From Desulfovibrionaceae bacterium (lineage in GTDB: Bacteria > Desulfobacterota > Desulfovibrionia > Desulfovibrionales > Desulfovibrionaceae), in contig JAHZEL010000003.1 in the NCBI GenBank assembly GCA_019421865.1, positions 124,001 through 188,000 of the forward strand: a stretch of 64,000 nucleotides of DNA. The letters run 5' to 3'. Of this stretch, positions 40,872 through 48,617 are shown piece by piece. The stretch's first letter is position 1. The number at the start of each line of letters is the position of its first letter. A program made the translations under genes and the position numbers. Under the pieces are notes generated by a model that saw only the letters and a list, made by a program, of their open reading frames with translations, had not been told where the DNA came from and did not search any database.

Positions 40872-42158
40872 TCAGGACTTGTGCAGCATGATGTCGAGAA
40901 TGACCTTGTCGGCTTCCTTCATGCCCGTGGAGCCGAGGCGGCCCAGGTTGGCGATGCATGCCTCGATGTCGTCATCCACGATGCCTTCGTTGCCGGGCAC
41001 GACGGTGCCGTTCAGGGCCAGGAGCACGGCCTGTATGCCCGCGCTCACGGCGGTGGCCACCTTGAGGGCGCAGCTGCTTTTTGCGCCGTCGCAGATCATG
41101 CCCGACACGTTGCCCACCATGTTGCGCACGGTGCGCTCCATGTCCTTGAGTCCGCCGCCGAGCAGAAGAGCGATGCCGCAGGCAGAGGCGGTGCCCGCCA
41201 CCATGGCTCCGCAGTGAGCCGAAAGGCGACCCAGGTGATGCTTGATGTGGATGGAGGTGAGGTGGCTGATCATGAGAGCCCGCGCCAGCTTTTCGTCGTC
41301 GGCCTGCGTGCGTATGGCGCAGGCCACCACGGGCATGGTGCAGGTGATGCCCTGATTGCCGCTGCCGGAGTTGCTCATGACCGGCATCATGACGCCGGCC
41401 ATACGGGCGTCGGCGGCCGCTGCCGTAAGCTTTGCCGCAAACGTGGGCAGATCGTCGGCCAGAACGTGATTGCGGATCTGCGTTTCCATCATTTTTCCCA
41501 CGCCGAGTCCGTACTGTTCGCGCAGGCCTTCTTCCGCTACGCGCCGGTTCATGCGCGCGGCTTCCAGAATGAAGCTGATCTCATCGAGCGGGGCCGTGAC
41601 GGAGAATTCGTAAATACCGGCCAGCGTGAGCGGCCAGGGCGCGTCGGCATTTTCCGCGGCGTCGGCATCCTTCTTTTCAAAGATGAGACTGCCGTTTTTC
41701 CATACGCGGGTAATGTTGTCATGACTGCCGGAAAGTTCCGCGGCGGCGGTTTCGCTGCCGGCGGAGGCCGTGACGAGGCAGTAGAGCAGTTCGTCGTTGT
41801 CGGCAAGGTGCAGATGCACCGCTCCGGCAGTGAGCATGTCCCGCGCCTGCTGCGCCTGATCCTCCGTAAGATCCTTCAGGCATTCCAGCTCGAGTTCGCT
41901 TCTGCCGCCGACAGCTCCTGCGGCTGCAGCCACGCCGAGGCCCATTTCTCCCGTGCCGGGTACCATGACGCCCATGCCGTTCTTGAGCAGGTTGGCGCTG
42001 ACGGCCACGTCCAGATGTTCCGGTCTGCAGCCGAGCGCTTCGGCGGCGCGCGCCGCGCACAGGGCTACGGCGATGGGTTCCGTGCAGCCGAGAGCGGGCA
42101 CCACTTCCTTATGCAGCAGGGCAAGAACGGCTGCGCGTTCGCTTGCGTTCATGCTCAT
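40872..42158 (-). CDS. L-cysteine desulfidase / UPF0597 family iron-sulfur lyase
   Basis: A 428-residue member of the UPF0597 (CyuA/YhaM, CdsB-like) family, related to the alpha part of iron-sulfur serine dehydratases. Known members split L-cysteine to pyruvate, ammonia and sulfide. The start at 42158 has GGAGCG upstream. Conserved Cys-bearing blocks are VVPALGCTEPIAVAL (Cys about 25), GITCTMPVVACAI and MICDGAKSSCALK, the expected cluster-ligand segments. Its ATG overlaps the stop of the upstream symporter gene (ATGA), so the two are translationally coupled. That supports uptake and breakdown of the same amino acid. Serine or another beta-substituted amino acid is an alternative substrate. 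Confidence 0.88.
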   Translation of the reverse strand: MSMNASERAAVLALLHKEVVPALGCTEPIAVALCAARAAEALGCRPEHLDVAVSANLLKNGMGVMVPGTGEMGLGVAAAAGAVGGRSELELECLKDLTEDQAQQARDMLTAGAVHLHLADNDELLYCLVTASAGSETAAAELSGSHDNITRVWKNGSLIFEKKDADAAENADAPWPLTLAGIYEFSVTAPLDEISFILEAARMNRRVAEEGLREQYGLGVGKMMETQIRNHVLADDLPTFAAKLTAAAADARMAGVMMPVMSNSGSGNQGITCTMPVVACAIRTQADDEKLARALMISHLTSIHIKHHLGRLSAHCGAMVAGTASACGIALLLGGGLKDMERTVRNMVGNVSGMICDGAKSSCALKVATAVSAGIQAVLLALNGTVVPGNEGIVDDDIEACIANLGRLGSTGMKEADKVILDIMLHKS

Positions 42159-43384
42159 ACGCGCTCCGATGCGGACTTGTTCTGCAGCTCGCCGAGTTCC
42201 TCGTTGCGGTTGAAGATGCCTTCGAGCATGAGGGTGAGCGCGCCGTCGCCGGTAATGTTGCAGGCCGTGCCGAAGCTGTCCTGAAGGGCGAAGATGGCGA
42301 TGAGCAGAGCCACGCCGTTCTGATCGAAGCCCAGTACGCCGGTGACGATGCCGAGGGAGGCCACCACGGTACCGCCGGGCACGCCGGGAGCGCCGACGGC
42401 GAAGATGCCGAGCAGCAGGCAGAACAGGATCATCACGCCGACGCTCGGAAGCGTGCCGTAGAGCATGAGATGCAGCGTCATGCAGAAGAAGGTTTCCGTC
42501 AGCACGGAGCCGCACAGGTGTACGGTGGAGCCGAGGGGAATCATGAATTCCACAAGGTTCTTGCTGAGCACGCGGGATTTGCGGGCGCATTCCAGCGCCA
42601 CGGGAAGCGTGGCCGCACTGGACATGGTGCCCACGGCGGTCAGATAGGCGGGAGCATAGTAGCGGAAGACTTCCACGGGGTTGCGGCCGGAGAGCAGGCC
42701 GCCGATGCCGTAGAGCACGGCGAGCCAGATGAAGTGACCGACGAGCACGATGAGCACCATGGAGATGAAGACCGGCAGATGGAGGCTCAGCGAACCTTCA
42801 TAGGCGAGTCCGAGGAAGGACATGCCTACGAAGAAGGGCAGGATGGGAATCATGATGCGTACCACGAGGGAGCTCATGATGCGTTCAAGTTCGGCGAAGA
42901 GGGCGGCCGTCTTTTCAGACTTGGTCCAGGTGATGGCCACACCGAAGAAAAGGGCCAGAATAAGGGCGCTCATCACGCTGAAGAGCGGGGGAATGTCGAG
43001 CCTGAACACGATTTCCGGCAGGCTGCGCAGAGGCTCGGTGGAGGTTGCGATGGAAAGATGGGGAATGATGGCGTAGCCGGAAACGGTGGAGAAGAAGGCG
43101 GCGCCTATGGAGGAGAGGTAGGCTATGGCCACGGCGGTGAACAGAATTCTGCTGGCGTTCTGGCCGAGCCGGACGATGGCGGGCGTGATGAAGCCCACGA
43201 TGACCAGCGGCACCAGGAAGAAGATGATCTGTCCGAAGATGTAGCGCAGAGATACCACGGCATCCATGATGTGGTGCAGAGGGCTCTGGGTGTTGTTGCC
43301 GAGGTACGTTCCGATGAGGGAACCCGCCACGATGCCGATCAGCAGTTTGAGGATCAGCGAGAAATCAGCGGCTTTTGTGGACAT
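42155..43384 (-). CDS. Dicarboxylate/amino acid:cation symporter (DAACS, SstT-like)
   Basis: A 409-residue inner-membrane carrier of the glutamate/serine symporter family. The start at 43384 has a GAGGAGG box. Eight helices with two hairpins are expected. The first hairpin corresponds to the TMSSAATLPVALECARK serine stretch, the substrate helix to VEFMIPLGSTVHLCGSVLTE, and the last motif to GTACNITGDGALTLML. Length and layout are close to SstT (serine/threonine:Na+). The four-base overlap with the desulfidase gene suggests that it imports cysteine or serine for that enzyme. Residue differences from typical glutamate carriers (GSTVHL for GATINM) fit another substrate. Confidence 0.87.
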   Translation of the reverse strand: MSTKAADFSLILKLLIGIVAGSLIGTYLGNNTQSPLHHIMDAVVSLRYIFGQIIFFLVPLVIVGFITPAIVRLGQNASRILFTAVAIAYLSSIGAAFFSTVSGYAIIPHLSIATSTEPLRSLPEIVFRLDIPPLFSVMSALILALFFGVAITWTKSEKTAALFAELERIMSSLVVRIMIPILPFFVGMSFLGLAYEGSLSLHLPVFISMVLIVLVGHFIWLAVLYGIGGLLSGRNPVEVFRYYAPAYLTAVGTMSSAATLPVALECARKSRVLSKNLVEFMIPLGSTVHLCGSVLTETFFCMTLHLMLYGTLPSVGVMILFCLLLGIFAVGAPGVPGGTVVASLGIVTGVLGFDQNGVALLIAIFALQDSFGTACNITGDGALTLMLEGIFNRNEELGELQNKSASERV

Positions 43385-43625
43385 GAATGCCTCCTCAATA
43401 TTAAAAAGTACGCTTCTGCCATGTAGCACGGCGGAAGCGGCTGTGCAACATTCCCGGGGAAGAGGAAAAGGGCTTGTGCGGCACTTTCCGGTACCGGGGG
43501 GCCGCAGTCACGGAGGCACTGCTTTTTTCCTGTAGCCGGTTACCGGAAAACGGCGCCTCGTGGCAGGGAGAGAAGGAGAAAAATGCGGGGAGAGAGGAGA
43601 ATCTGAAAAATCTTGTAGAAAATGC

Positions 43626-43652
43626 TTGACGAACGGTGAAAAGGTCTATAAG
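43626..43652 (+). promoter_or_regulatory. Promoter of tRNA-Val
   Basis: TTGACG (43626-43631), 15-nt spacer (16 if read as CTTGAC), TATAAG (43647-43652), followed 22 nt later by the tRNA. Confidence 0.6.
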
Positions 43653-43674
43653 AATCGTCTTCACCGAACAATAA

Positions 43675-43750
43675 AGGCGCGTAGCTCAGGTGGCAGAGCA
43701 CTTCCTTGACACGGAAGGGGTCAGCAGTTCAAGTCTGCTCGTGCCTACCA
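43675..43750 (+). tRNA. tRNA-Val (anticodon GAC)
   Basis: 76 nt with CCA. Acceptor AGGCGCG pairs with CGTGCCT (one G-U); anticodon loop TTGACAC reads GUC/GUU; T-arm CAGCAGTTCAAGTCTGCTC-like pairing is intact. thrS follows 76 bases later and is probably cotranscribed. Confidence 0.95.
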
Positions 43751-43826
43751 CAAAAAATCATCGGAAAGGGAGGCAGCGCCTCCCTTTTCTTTTTTGTTTT
43801 CTCAACTGTGATTTTTGGAGTTCCCC

Positions 43827-45773
43827 ATGCAGATATCCGTAGAAGGAAAGTTGATTGAGGCCGCCGCCGGTGCTTCCTGCGCCGAGGTGCTGAAGCAGGC
43901 TCTTTCCGGCAAACGGTTCAAGGCCGCTCTTGCCTGCCGCGTGAAGACCGCGGACAAGGAAGCGCTGCTCGATCTTTCTGCTGAAATGCCCGCCGATGCA
44001 CTGGAAGCCGCCCCCGTGACGGCTGAGGACCCCGAAGGGCTTCAGCTGCTGCGCCATTCCACTTCCCATGTCATGGCCGCCGCCGTGCAGAGACTGTTCC
44101 CCGGCGTGAAGGTCACCATCGGTCCGTCCATCGACTCCGGCTTCTATTACGATTTTGATACCCCGCGTCCCTTCTCTCCCGATGACCTTGAAGCCATCGA
44201 AAAGGAAATGCGCTCCATCATTGCGGAAAACGTTCCCTTTGAACGTTCCGTCATGAAGAAGGACGATGCCGTTGCGCTGTTCCGCGACAAGGGCGAGACC
44301 TACAAGGTGGAGATCATCGAAGGCATCGACGCCGATACCGTTTCCCTGTACCGCTGCGGCGACTTCCTCGATCTCTGCCGCGGACCGCACATTCCCGGCA
44401 CGGGTTCGGTCAAGGCCTTCAAGCTCCTTTCCGTGGCCGGCGCCTACTGGCGCGGCGACGAAAAGAATCCCATGCTCTCCCGCATCTACGGCACGGCCTT
44501 CCCCGATGAAAAGGGCCTCAAGGATTACCTTGCCGCCATCGAGGAAGCCAAGAGGCGCGACCATCGCCGTCTGGGCAAGGAGCTCGGTCTGTTCTCCTTC
44601 CATGAAGACGTGGCTCCCGGCATGTCCTTCTGGCTGCCCAAGGGCATGATGCTCCGCACCATTCTTGAGGACTTCCTCGTGCGCGAACATCTCAAGCGCG
44701 GCTACGAGCTTGTGCGCGGACCCCAGATCCTGCGCCGCGAGCTGTGGGAGCGTTCCGGCCACTACGATCACTACCGTGAAAACATGTATTTCACGGAAAT
44801 CGAAGGCGACGTGCACGGCGTGAAGCCCATGAACTGCGTGGGCCACATGCTCATGTACGGCGAAACCCTGCACAGCTACCGTGATCTGCCCGTGCGCATG
44901 TTCGAGCTCGGCGTGGTGCATCGTCATGAAAAGTCCGGTACGCTGCACGGTCTTCTGCGCGTGCGTCAGTTCACGCAGGATGATGCCCACATCATCTGCG
45001 CCATCGATCAGCTGGAAGAAGAGATCCTCAACGTCATGCACCTTTCCGCCGACCTGATGGATCTGTTCGGCTTCAAGTACCGCATTTTCATTTCCACCCG
45101 TCCCGAGGACAGCATCGGTTCCGACGAAGCGTGGGAACGCGCAACGAATGCGCTCATCAAGGCCGTGGAGAAGGAAGGCAAGCCCTATCAGATCAATGAG
45201 GGCGACGGCGCCTTCTACGGCCCCAAGATAGATATCAAGGTCACCGACGCCATCGGCCGCGAATGGCAGCTTTCCACCATTCAGGTGGACTTCACCCTGC
45301 CTGAACGCTTCGATCTCGTGTATGTCGGTCAGGATGGCGAACGCCATCGTCCCGTCATGGTGCACCGCGCCATTCTGGGTTCTCTGGAACGCTTCATCGG
45401 CGTTCTCACCGAGCATTATGCCGGTGCCTTCCCTGCCTGGCTTGCGCCCGTGCAGGCCCGCATCGTCAACGTGACCGATGCCCAGATGGATTATGTCAAG
45501 GATATGAAGAGCCGTCTTGCCGCCGCCGGTATCCGTGTGGAGACCGATCTGCGCAACGAAAAACTGGGCTTCAAGATTCGTGAAGCTCAGCTGGCCAAGA
45601 TTCCCTACGTCCTCGTGGTGGGCGACAAGGAAGTGGCCGACGGCGGCTTCAGCGTCCGTCTGCGTTCCGGCGAAAACATCGGCTTCCGCTCTCTGGATGA
45701 CGTGATCGCCATGATTCGGACGGAGAGTGAGGAACCGTTCAAACGTGGAGGTATGAGCTATAGCTTCGCCTAA
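43827..45773 (+). CDS. thrS: Threonyl-tRNA synthetase
   Basis: A 648-residue class II synthetase charging tRNA-Thr. The ATG at 43827 follows TGGAG; an upstream TTG in frame lacks a box. Domains in order are TGS (about 1-60), the second additional editing domain (HSTSHVMAAAVQRLFPGVKVTIGPSIDSGFYYDF) with HRRLGKELGLF next, the catalytic core with the zinc ligands in PMNCVGHM, HRHEKSGTLHGLLRVRQFTQDDAHI and MVHRAILGSLERF, and an anticodon-binding domain (PVQARIVNVTDAQMDYVKDM). Length is normal. No T-box leader is visible. The last codons contain the GGAGG that probably serves infC. Confidence 0.98.
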   Translation: MQISVEGKLIEAAAGASCAEVLKQALSGKRFKAALACRVKTADKEALLDLSAEMPADALEAAPVTAEDPEGLQLLRHSTSHVMAAAVQRLFPGVKVTIGPSIDSGFYYDFDTPRPFSPDDLEAIEKEMRSIIAENVPFERSVMKKDDAVALFRDKGETYKVEIIEGIDADTVSLYRCGDFLDLCRGPHIPGTGSVKAFKLLSVAGAYWRGDEKNPMLSRIYGTAFPDEKGLKDYLAAIEEAKRRDHRRLGKELGLFSFHEDVAPGMSFWLPKGMMLRTILEDFLVREHLKRGYELVRGPQILRRELWERSGHYDHYRENMYFTEIEGDVHGVKPMNCVGHMLMYGETLHSYRDLPVRMFELGVVHRHEKSGTLHGLLRVRQFTQDDAHIICAIDQLEEEILNVMHLSADLMDLFGFKYRIFISTRPEDSIGSDEAWERATNALIKAVEKEGKPYQINEGDGAFYGPKIDIKVTDAIGREWQLSTIQVDFTLPERFDLVYVGQDGERHRPVMVHRAILGSLERFIGVLTEHYAGAFPAWLAPVQARIVNVTDAQMDYVKDMKSRLAAAGIRVETDLRNEKLGFKIREAQLAKIPYVLVVGDKEVADGGFSVRLRSGENIGFRSLDDVIAMIRTESEEPFKRGGMSYSFA

Positions 45774-45774
45774 C

Positions 45775-46311
45775 ATGAGACCTCGGCGCGACGTGCCTCA
45801 GGACGGTGTACGCCGCAACGAGCAGATTCGTGCCCGTGAAGTACGGGTGATTGGTCCGGAAGGAGAACAGATTGGCATCCTTCCCTGTTCCGATGCTATC
45901 GCCATGGCCCATGAGGCCGGCTATGATCTGGTGGAAGTCGCCGCCAACGCGGAACCGCCCGTATGCCGTATCATGGACTTCGGCAAGTTCAAGTACGAAC
46001 AGCAGCAGAAGAAAAAGGAAGCCAAACGCAATCAGACCGTGGTGCAGATCAAGGAAATCAAGGTTCGTCCCAAGACCGACGACCATGACTACGAAACCAA
46101 GCTGCGCCATATCCGTCGTTTCCTTACCGACGGCGATCGCTGCAAGGTTACCGTGTTCTTCCGCGGACGCGAGATCGTGCACAAGGATCGCGGTGAATCC
46201 ATTCTGACCAAGATCATCGCCGACACCGCTGATGTGGGCAAGGTCGAACAGGCTCCCAGCGCCGAAGGCCGCACCCTTCAGATGCTGCTCATCCCTCTTC
46301 CCAAGAAATAG
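45775..46311 (+). CDS. infC: Translation initiation factor IF-3
   Basis: A 178-residue factor that binds the 30S subunit, blocks subunit joining and checks start codons. The N-domain reads VRRNEQIRAREVRVIGPEGEQIGILP, the linker is Lys/Gln rich (YEQQQKKKEAKRNQ), and the C-domain has VQIKEIKVRPKTDDHDYETKLRHIRRFL and KVTVFFRGREIVH. The ATG at 45775, one base after the thrS stop, has no ribosome binding site at normal spacing. An in-frame ATA at 45760 lies 8 nt after GGAGG (45747-45751). Since infC often starts at a rare codon for autoregulation, the true start may be 45760. Product and position between thrS and rpmI are certain. Confidence 0.97.
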   Translation: MRPRRDVPQDGVRRNEQIRAREVRVIGPEGEQIGILPCSDAIAMAHEAGYDLVEVAANAEPPVCRIMDFGKFKYEQQQKKKEAKRNQTVVQIKEIKVRPKTDDHDYETKLRHIRRFLTDGDRCKVTVFFRGREIVHKDRGESILTKIIADTADVGKVEQAPSAEGRTLQMLLIPLPKK

Positions 46312-46583
46312 TCCTTCATCCGGCGCGGCGAAGCTCATCTTCGCCGCGCTGTTGACATTTTGCGGGAAAACCGCGAAGGAACGAAAGCGCTTTTTCAAAG
46401 GCGCTTTCGTTTATCAGAGGATCGGCGGCCGTTTTCGGAAAGTGCGCGCGGCGCATGCGTTCCGGCGGAAAAGCGCTGATTTTTTGCTTGCAGATTAAGC
46501 AAAAATGCTGCATAGTCGGTCCTTTCTGATGCCCAAATCGTGCGTCCTGTTTTCGGGGCGCTGCGAATACTAAGGAGTTGGTT
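46312..46583. other. infC-rpmI spacer with two hairpins
   Basis: GCGCGGCGAAG/CTTCGCCGCGC near 46322-46350 and ACGAAAGCGC/GCGCTTTCGT (46381-46390 with 46401-46410). Neither has a full T-tract. They may be partial terminators or part of L20-dependent control of rpmI-rplT. Confidence 0.45.
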
Positions 46584-46781
46584 ATGCCCAAGATCAAGAC
46601 CAGCCGTTCTGCCGCCAAGCGCTTCAGCACCACCGGCAGCGGCAAGTTCCGCCGTCGTCGTCAGAACCTGCGCCACATCCTCACCAAGAAGGATGCCAAG
46701 CGTCGTGCCCGTCTGGGTAAGGGTGCCCTCGTCGACAGCGCGAACCTGAAGGCCGTCAAGCGCCTCATGCCCTACGCGTAA
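46584..46781 (+). CDS. rpmI: 50S ribosomal protein bL35
   Basis: A 65-residue basic ribosomal protein. The start at 46584 has an AAGGAG box and gives the normal MPKIKTSRSAAKRFSTTGSGKFRR opening; an ATG six bases earlier is too close to the box. The body continues with RRRQNLRHILTKKDAKRRARLGKGALV. It sits between infC and rplT, the conserved bacterial order. Confidence 0.98.
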   Translation: MPKIKTSRSAAKRFSTTGSGKFRRRRQNLRHILTKKDAKRRARLGKGALVDSANLKAVKRLMPYA

Positions 46782-46889
46782 GTCCTGCTTTTTGCAGGTA
46801 GCGCAGCTTTCGAATTTCGCCGCCTTTTTGCGGCTCAACTCCCGCTGGCCTGATCTCCGCCTCGCGGGACTGAATGTGGAGGATTTTCC

Positions 46890-47243
46890 ATGCGTGTAAA
46901 GAGAGGTCTTGCTGCCCATCGTCGGCACAAGAAATATCTGGATATGGCCAAGGGCTTCCGCGGTGGCCGCAGCCGTCTGTATCGCATCGCCCGCGAAGCT
47001 GTTGAACGTTCTCTGAATTATGCCTTTGAAGGCCGCAAGCTCCGCAAGCGCGCCTTCCGCCGCCTGTGGATCCAGCGTATCAACGCCGGCGCCCGCATCA
47101 ACGGCCTGTCCTATTCCCGTCTGGTCAACGGTCTGAAGCTTGCCGGTGTGGAAATCAACCGCAAGATGCTGGCTGACCTCGCCGTCCGCGAAAAGGCCGA
47201 CTTCGCCGCCATCGTCGAACTGGCCAAGTCCAAGCTGGCGTAA
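46890..47243 (+). CDS. rplT: 50S ribosomal protein bL20
   Basis: A 117-residue protein needed early in 50S assembly; in several bacteria it represses its own operon by binding leader RNA. The N-terminal basic helix (MRVKRGLAAHRRHKKYLDMAKGFRGGRSRLYRIAREAVERS) and the globular part (RLWIQRINAGARINGLSYSRLVNGLKLAGVEINRKMLADLA) are typical. A GGAGG box precedes the ATG. The strong terminator after it separates it from pheS. Confidence 0.98.
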   Translation: MRVKRGLAAHRRHKKYLDMAKGFRGGRSRLYRIAREAVERSLNYAFEGRKLRKRAFRRLWIQRINAGARINGLSYSRLVNGLKLAGVEINRKMLADLAVREKADFAAIVELAKSKLA

Positions 47244-47320
47244 GTTTCTCTTTTCGGGAACAGCCTGCGGCCTTACGGCCCGAGGCACCGGATGACGCTT
47301 TTTGGGGAGCTTTTCCCCGC

Positions 47321-47356
47321 AAGGGGGTGCAGGGCCTGACTCTGCACCCCCTTTTT
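47321..47356 (+). terminator. Terminator between rplT and pheS
   Basis: AAGGGGGTGCAG pairs with CTGCACCCCCTT around a 9-nt loop, ending in TTTTT. A smaller GGGGAGC/TTTCCCC hairpin precedes it. Read-through to pheST is possible, since no clear promoter lies in the 52 bases that remain. Confidence 0.9.
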
Positions 47357-47408
47357 CATATCTCACATTCAGGCGCGCCTGCGGCGCAGCCTGCCACAAG
47401 GCCTTGTC

Positions 47409-48449
47409 ATGGATTTCCTTGAACAATTGAATGGACTGGTCGGCAAGCTCGATGAGCGCTTGAGCCGGATCTCGTCAGAGGCGGAACTGGAAGCGGCCCG
47501 TGTGGATTTTCTCGGCCGTAAGGGGCAGCTTGCCGAACTCATGTCGCATATGCGTGAGCTTTCTCCGGAACAGCGTCCGGCCTTCGGACAGGCTGCCAAT
47601 GCGGTGAAGGAGCGCCTCATCGCCCTTTTTGAAGAGCGTCTCGCCCGTCAGGAGCAGGAACGTGAAGCCGCCTTCCTTGCCGGATTCGATCCTTCCCTTC
47701 CCGGCCGCACGCTGTGGAACGGTTCTCTGCATCCCATCACGCTGGCCATGCAGGAAGTCTGCTCCGTGTTTCAGAGCATGGGCTATGAAATCGCCGGCGG
47801 CCCTGAGGTGGAGACCGACTTCAACTGCTTCGAAGCTCTCAACATGCCTCCGGAGCATCCCGCCCGCGACATGCAGGATACCCTGTACATTACCGACAAG
47901 GTGCTGCTCCGTACCCATACCTCCTGCGTGCAGGTGCGTACCATGATGAACCGCAAGCCTCCGCTTGCCGTCATCGGACCAGGCAAGGTGTACCGTCGCG
48001 ACTCCGACGTGACCCATACGCCCATGTTTCATCAGATCGAAGGCCTGCTCGTGGACAAGCACGTCACGATGGCCGATCTGCGCGGCACCCTTACGGCCTT
48101 CGTGCGCGCCGTGTTCGGCGAAAAGACCCGCGTCCGCTTCCGTCCCAGCTTCTTCCCCTTCACCGAACCCAGCGTGGAAGTGGATATGTCCTGCACGCAG
48201 TGCGGAGGCCACGGCCATGTGAACGGTCAGCCCTGCCGCGTGTGCAAGGGCTCCGGCTGGCTTGAGATTCTCGGCAGCGGCATGGTGGATCCGGCGGTGT
48301 TCGCCTCCGTCGGTTACGATCCCGACGAGGTTTCCGGCTTTGCCTTCGGCCTCGGCGTGGAACGTATCGCCATGCTGAAGTACGGTCTTACCGATCTGCG
48401 CATGAACTTTGAAAACGACGTGCGCTTCCTCCATCAGTTCCCTGCGTAG
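47409..48449 (+). CDS. pheS: Phenylalanyl-tRNA synthetase alpha subunit
   Basis: A 346-residue catalytic subunit of the (alpha-beta)2 PheRS. The N-terminal coiled coil (about 1-95) is followed by the class II motifs: HPITLAMQEVCSVFQSMGYEIAGGPEVETDFNCFEALNMP, RTHTSCVQVRTM, motif 2 in GKVYRRDSDVTHTPMFHQIEGLLVD, and motif 3 in FGLGVERIAMLKYGLTDLR. A short cysteine-bearing strand pair (CTQCGGHGHVNGQPCRVC) is present, as in several bacterial PheS. The start has an AAGG box. pheT follows after 168 bases. Confidence 0.98.
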   Translation: MDFLEQLNGLVGKLDERLSRISSEAELEAARVDFLGRKGQLAELMSHMRELSPEQRPAFGQAANAVKERLIALFEERLARQEQEREAAFLAGFDPSLPGRTLWNGSLHPITLAMQEVCSVFQSMGYEIAGGPEVETDFNCFEALNMPPEHPARDMQDTLYITDKVLLRTHTSCVQVRTMMNRKPPLAVIGPGKVYRRDSDVTHTPMFHQIEGLLVDKHVTMADLRGTLTAFVRAVFGEKTRVRFRPSFFPFTEPSVEVDMSCTQCGGHGHVNGQPCRVCKGSGWLEILGSGMVDPAVFASVGYDPDEVSGFAFGLGVERIAMLKYGLTDLRMNFENDVRFLHQFPA

Positions 48450-48617
48450 AGGAAAAAGAGCTGCCGGACGGAAGAGAGGGCTCTGCTGAAGGCCTTTGCT
48501 CCGCCGGATGCCGTCTTCCGGACCTGCCGCCCCTCTGTCGGCGCATGACCGGAAGCTTCCCTCCCGGATGCGTTCCGGAAGGAAAGGGATCTTTTCATCC
48601 TCTGAGGAGAAAAACAT

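Noticed and set aside
43758..45776. 672-codon minus-strand frame opposite thrS
   Set aside because: Shadow of thrS codon use; no start signal.
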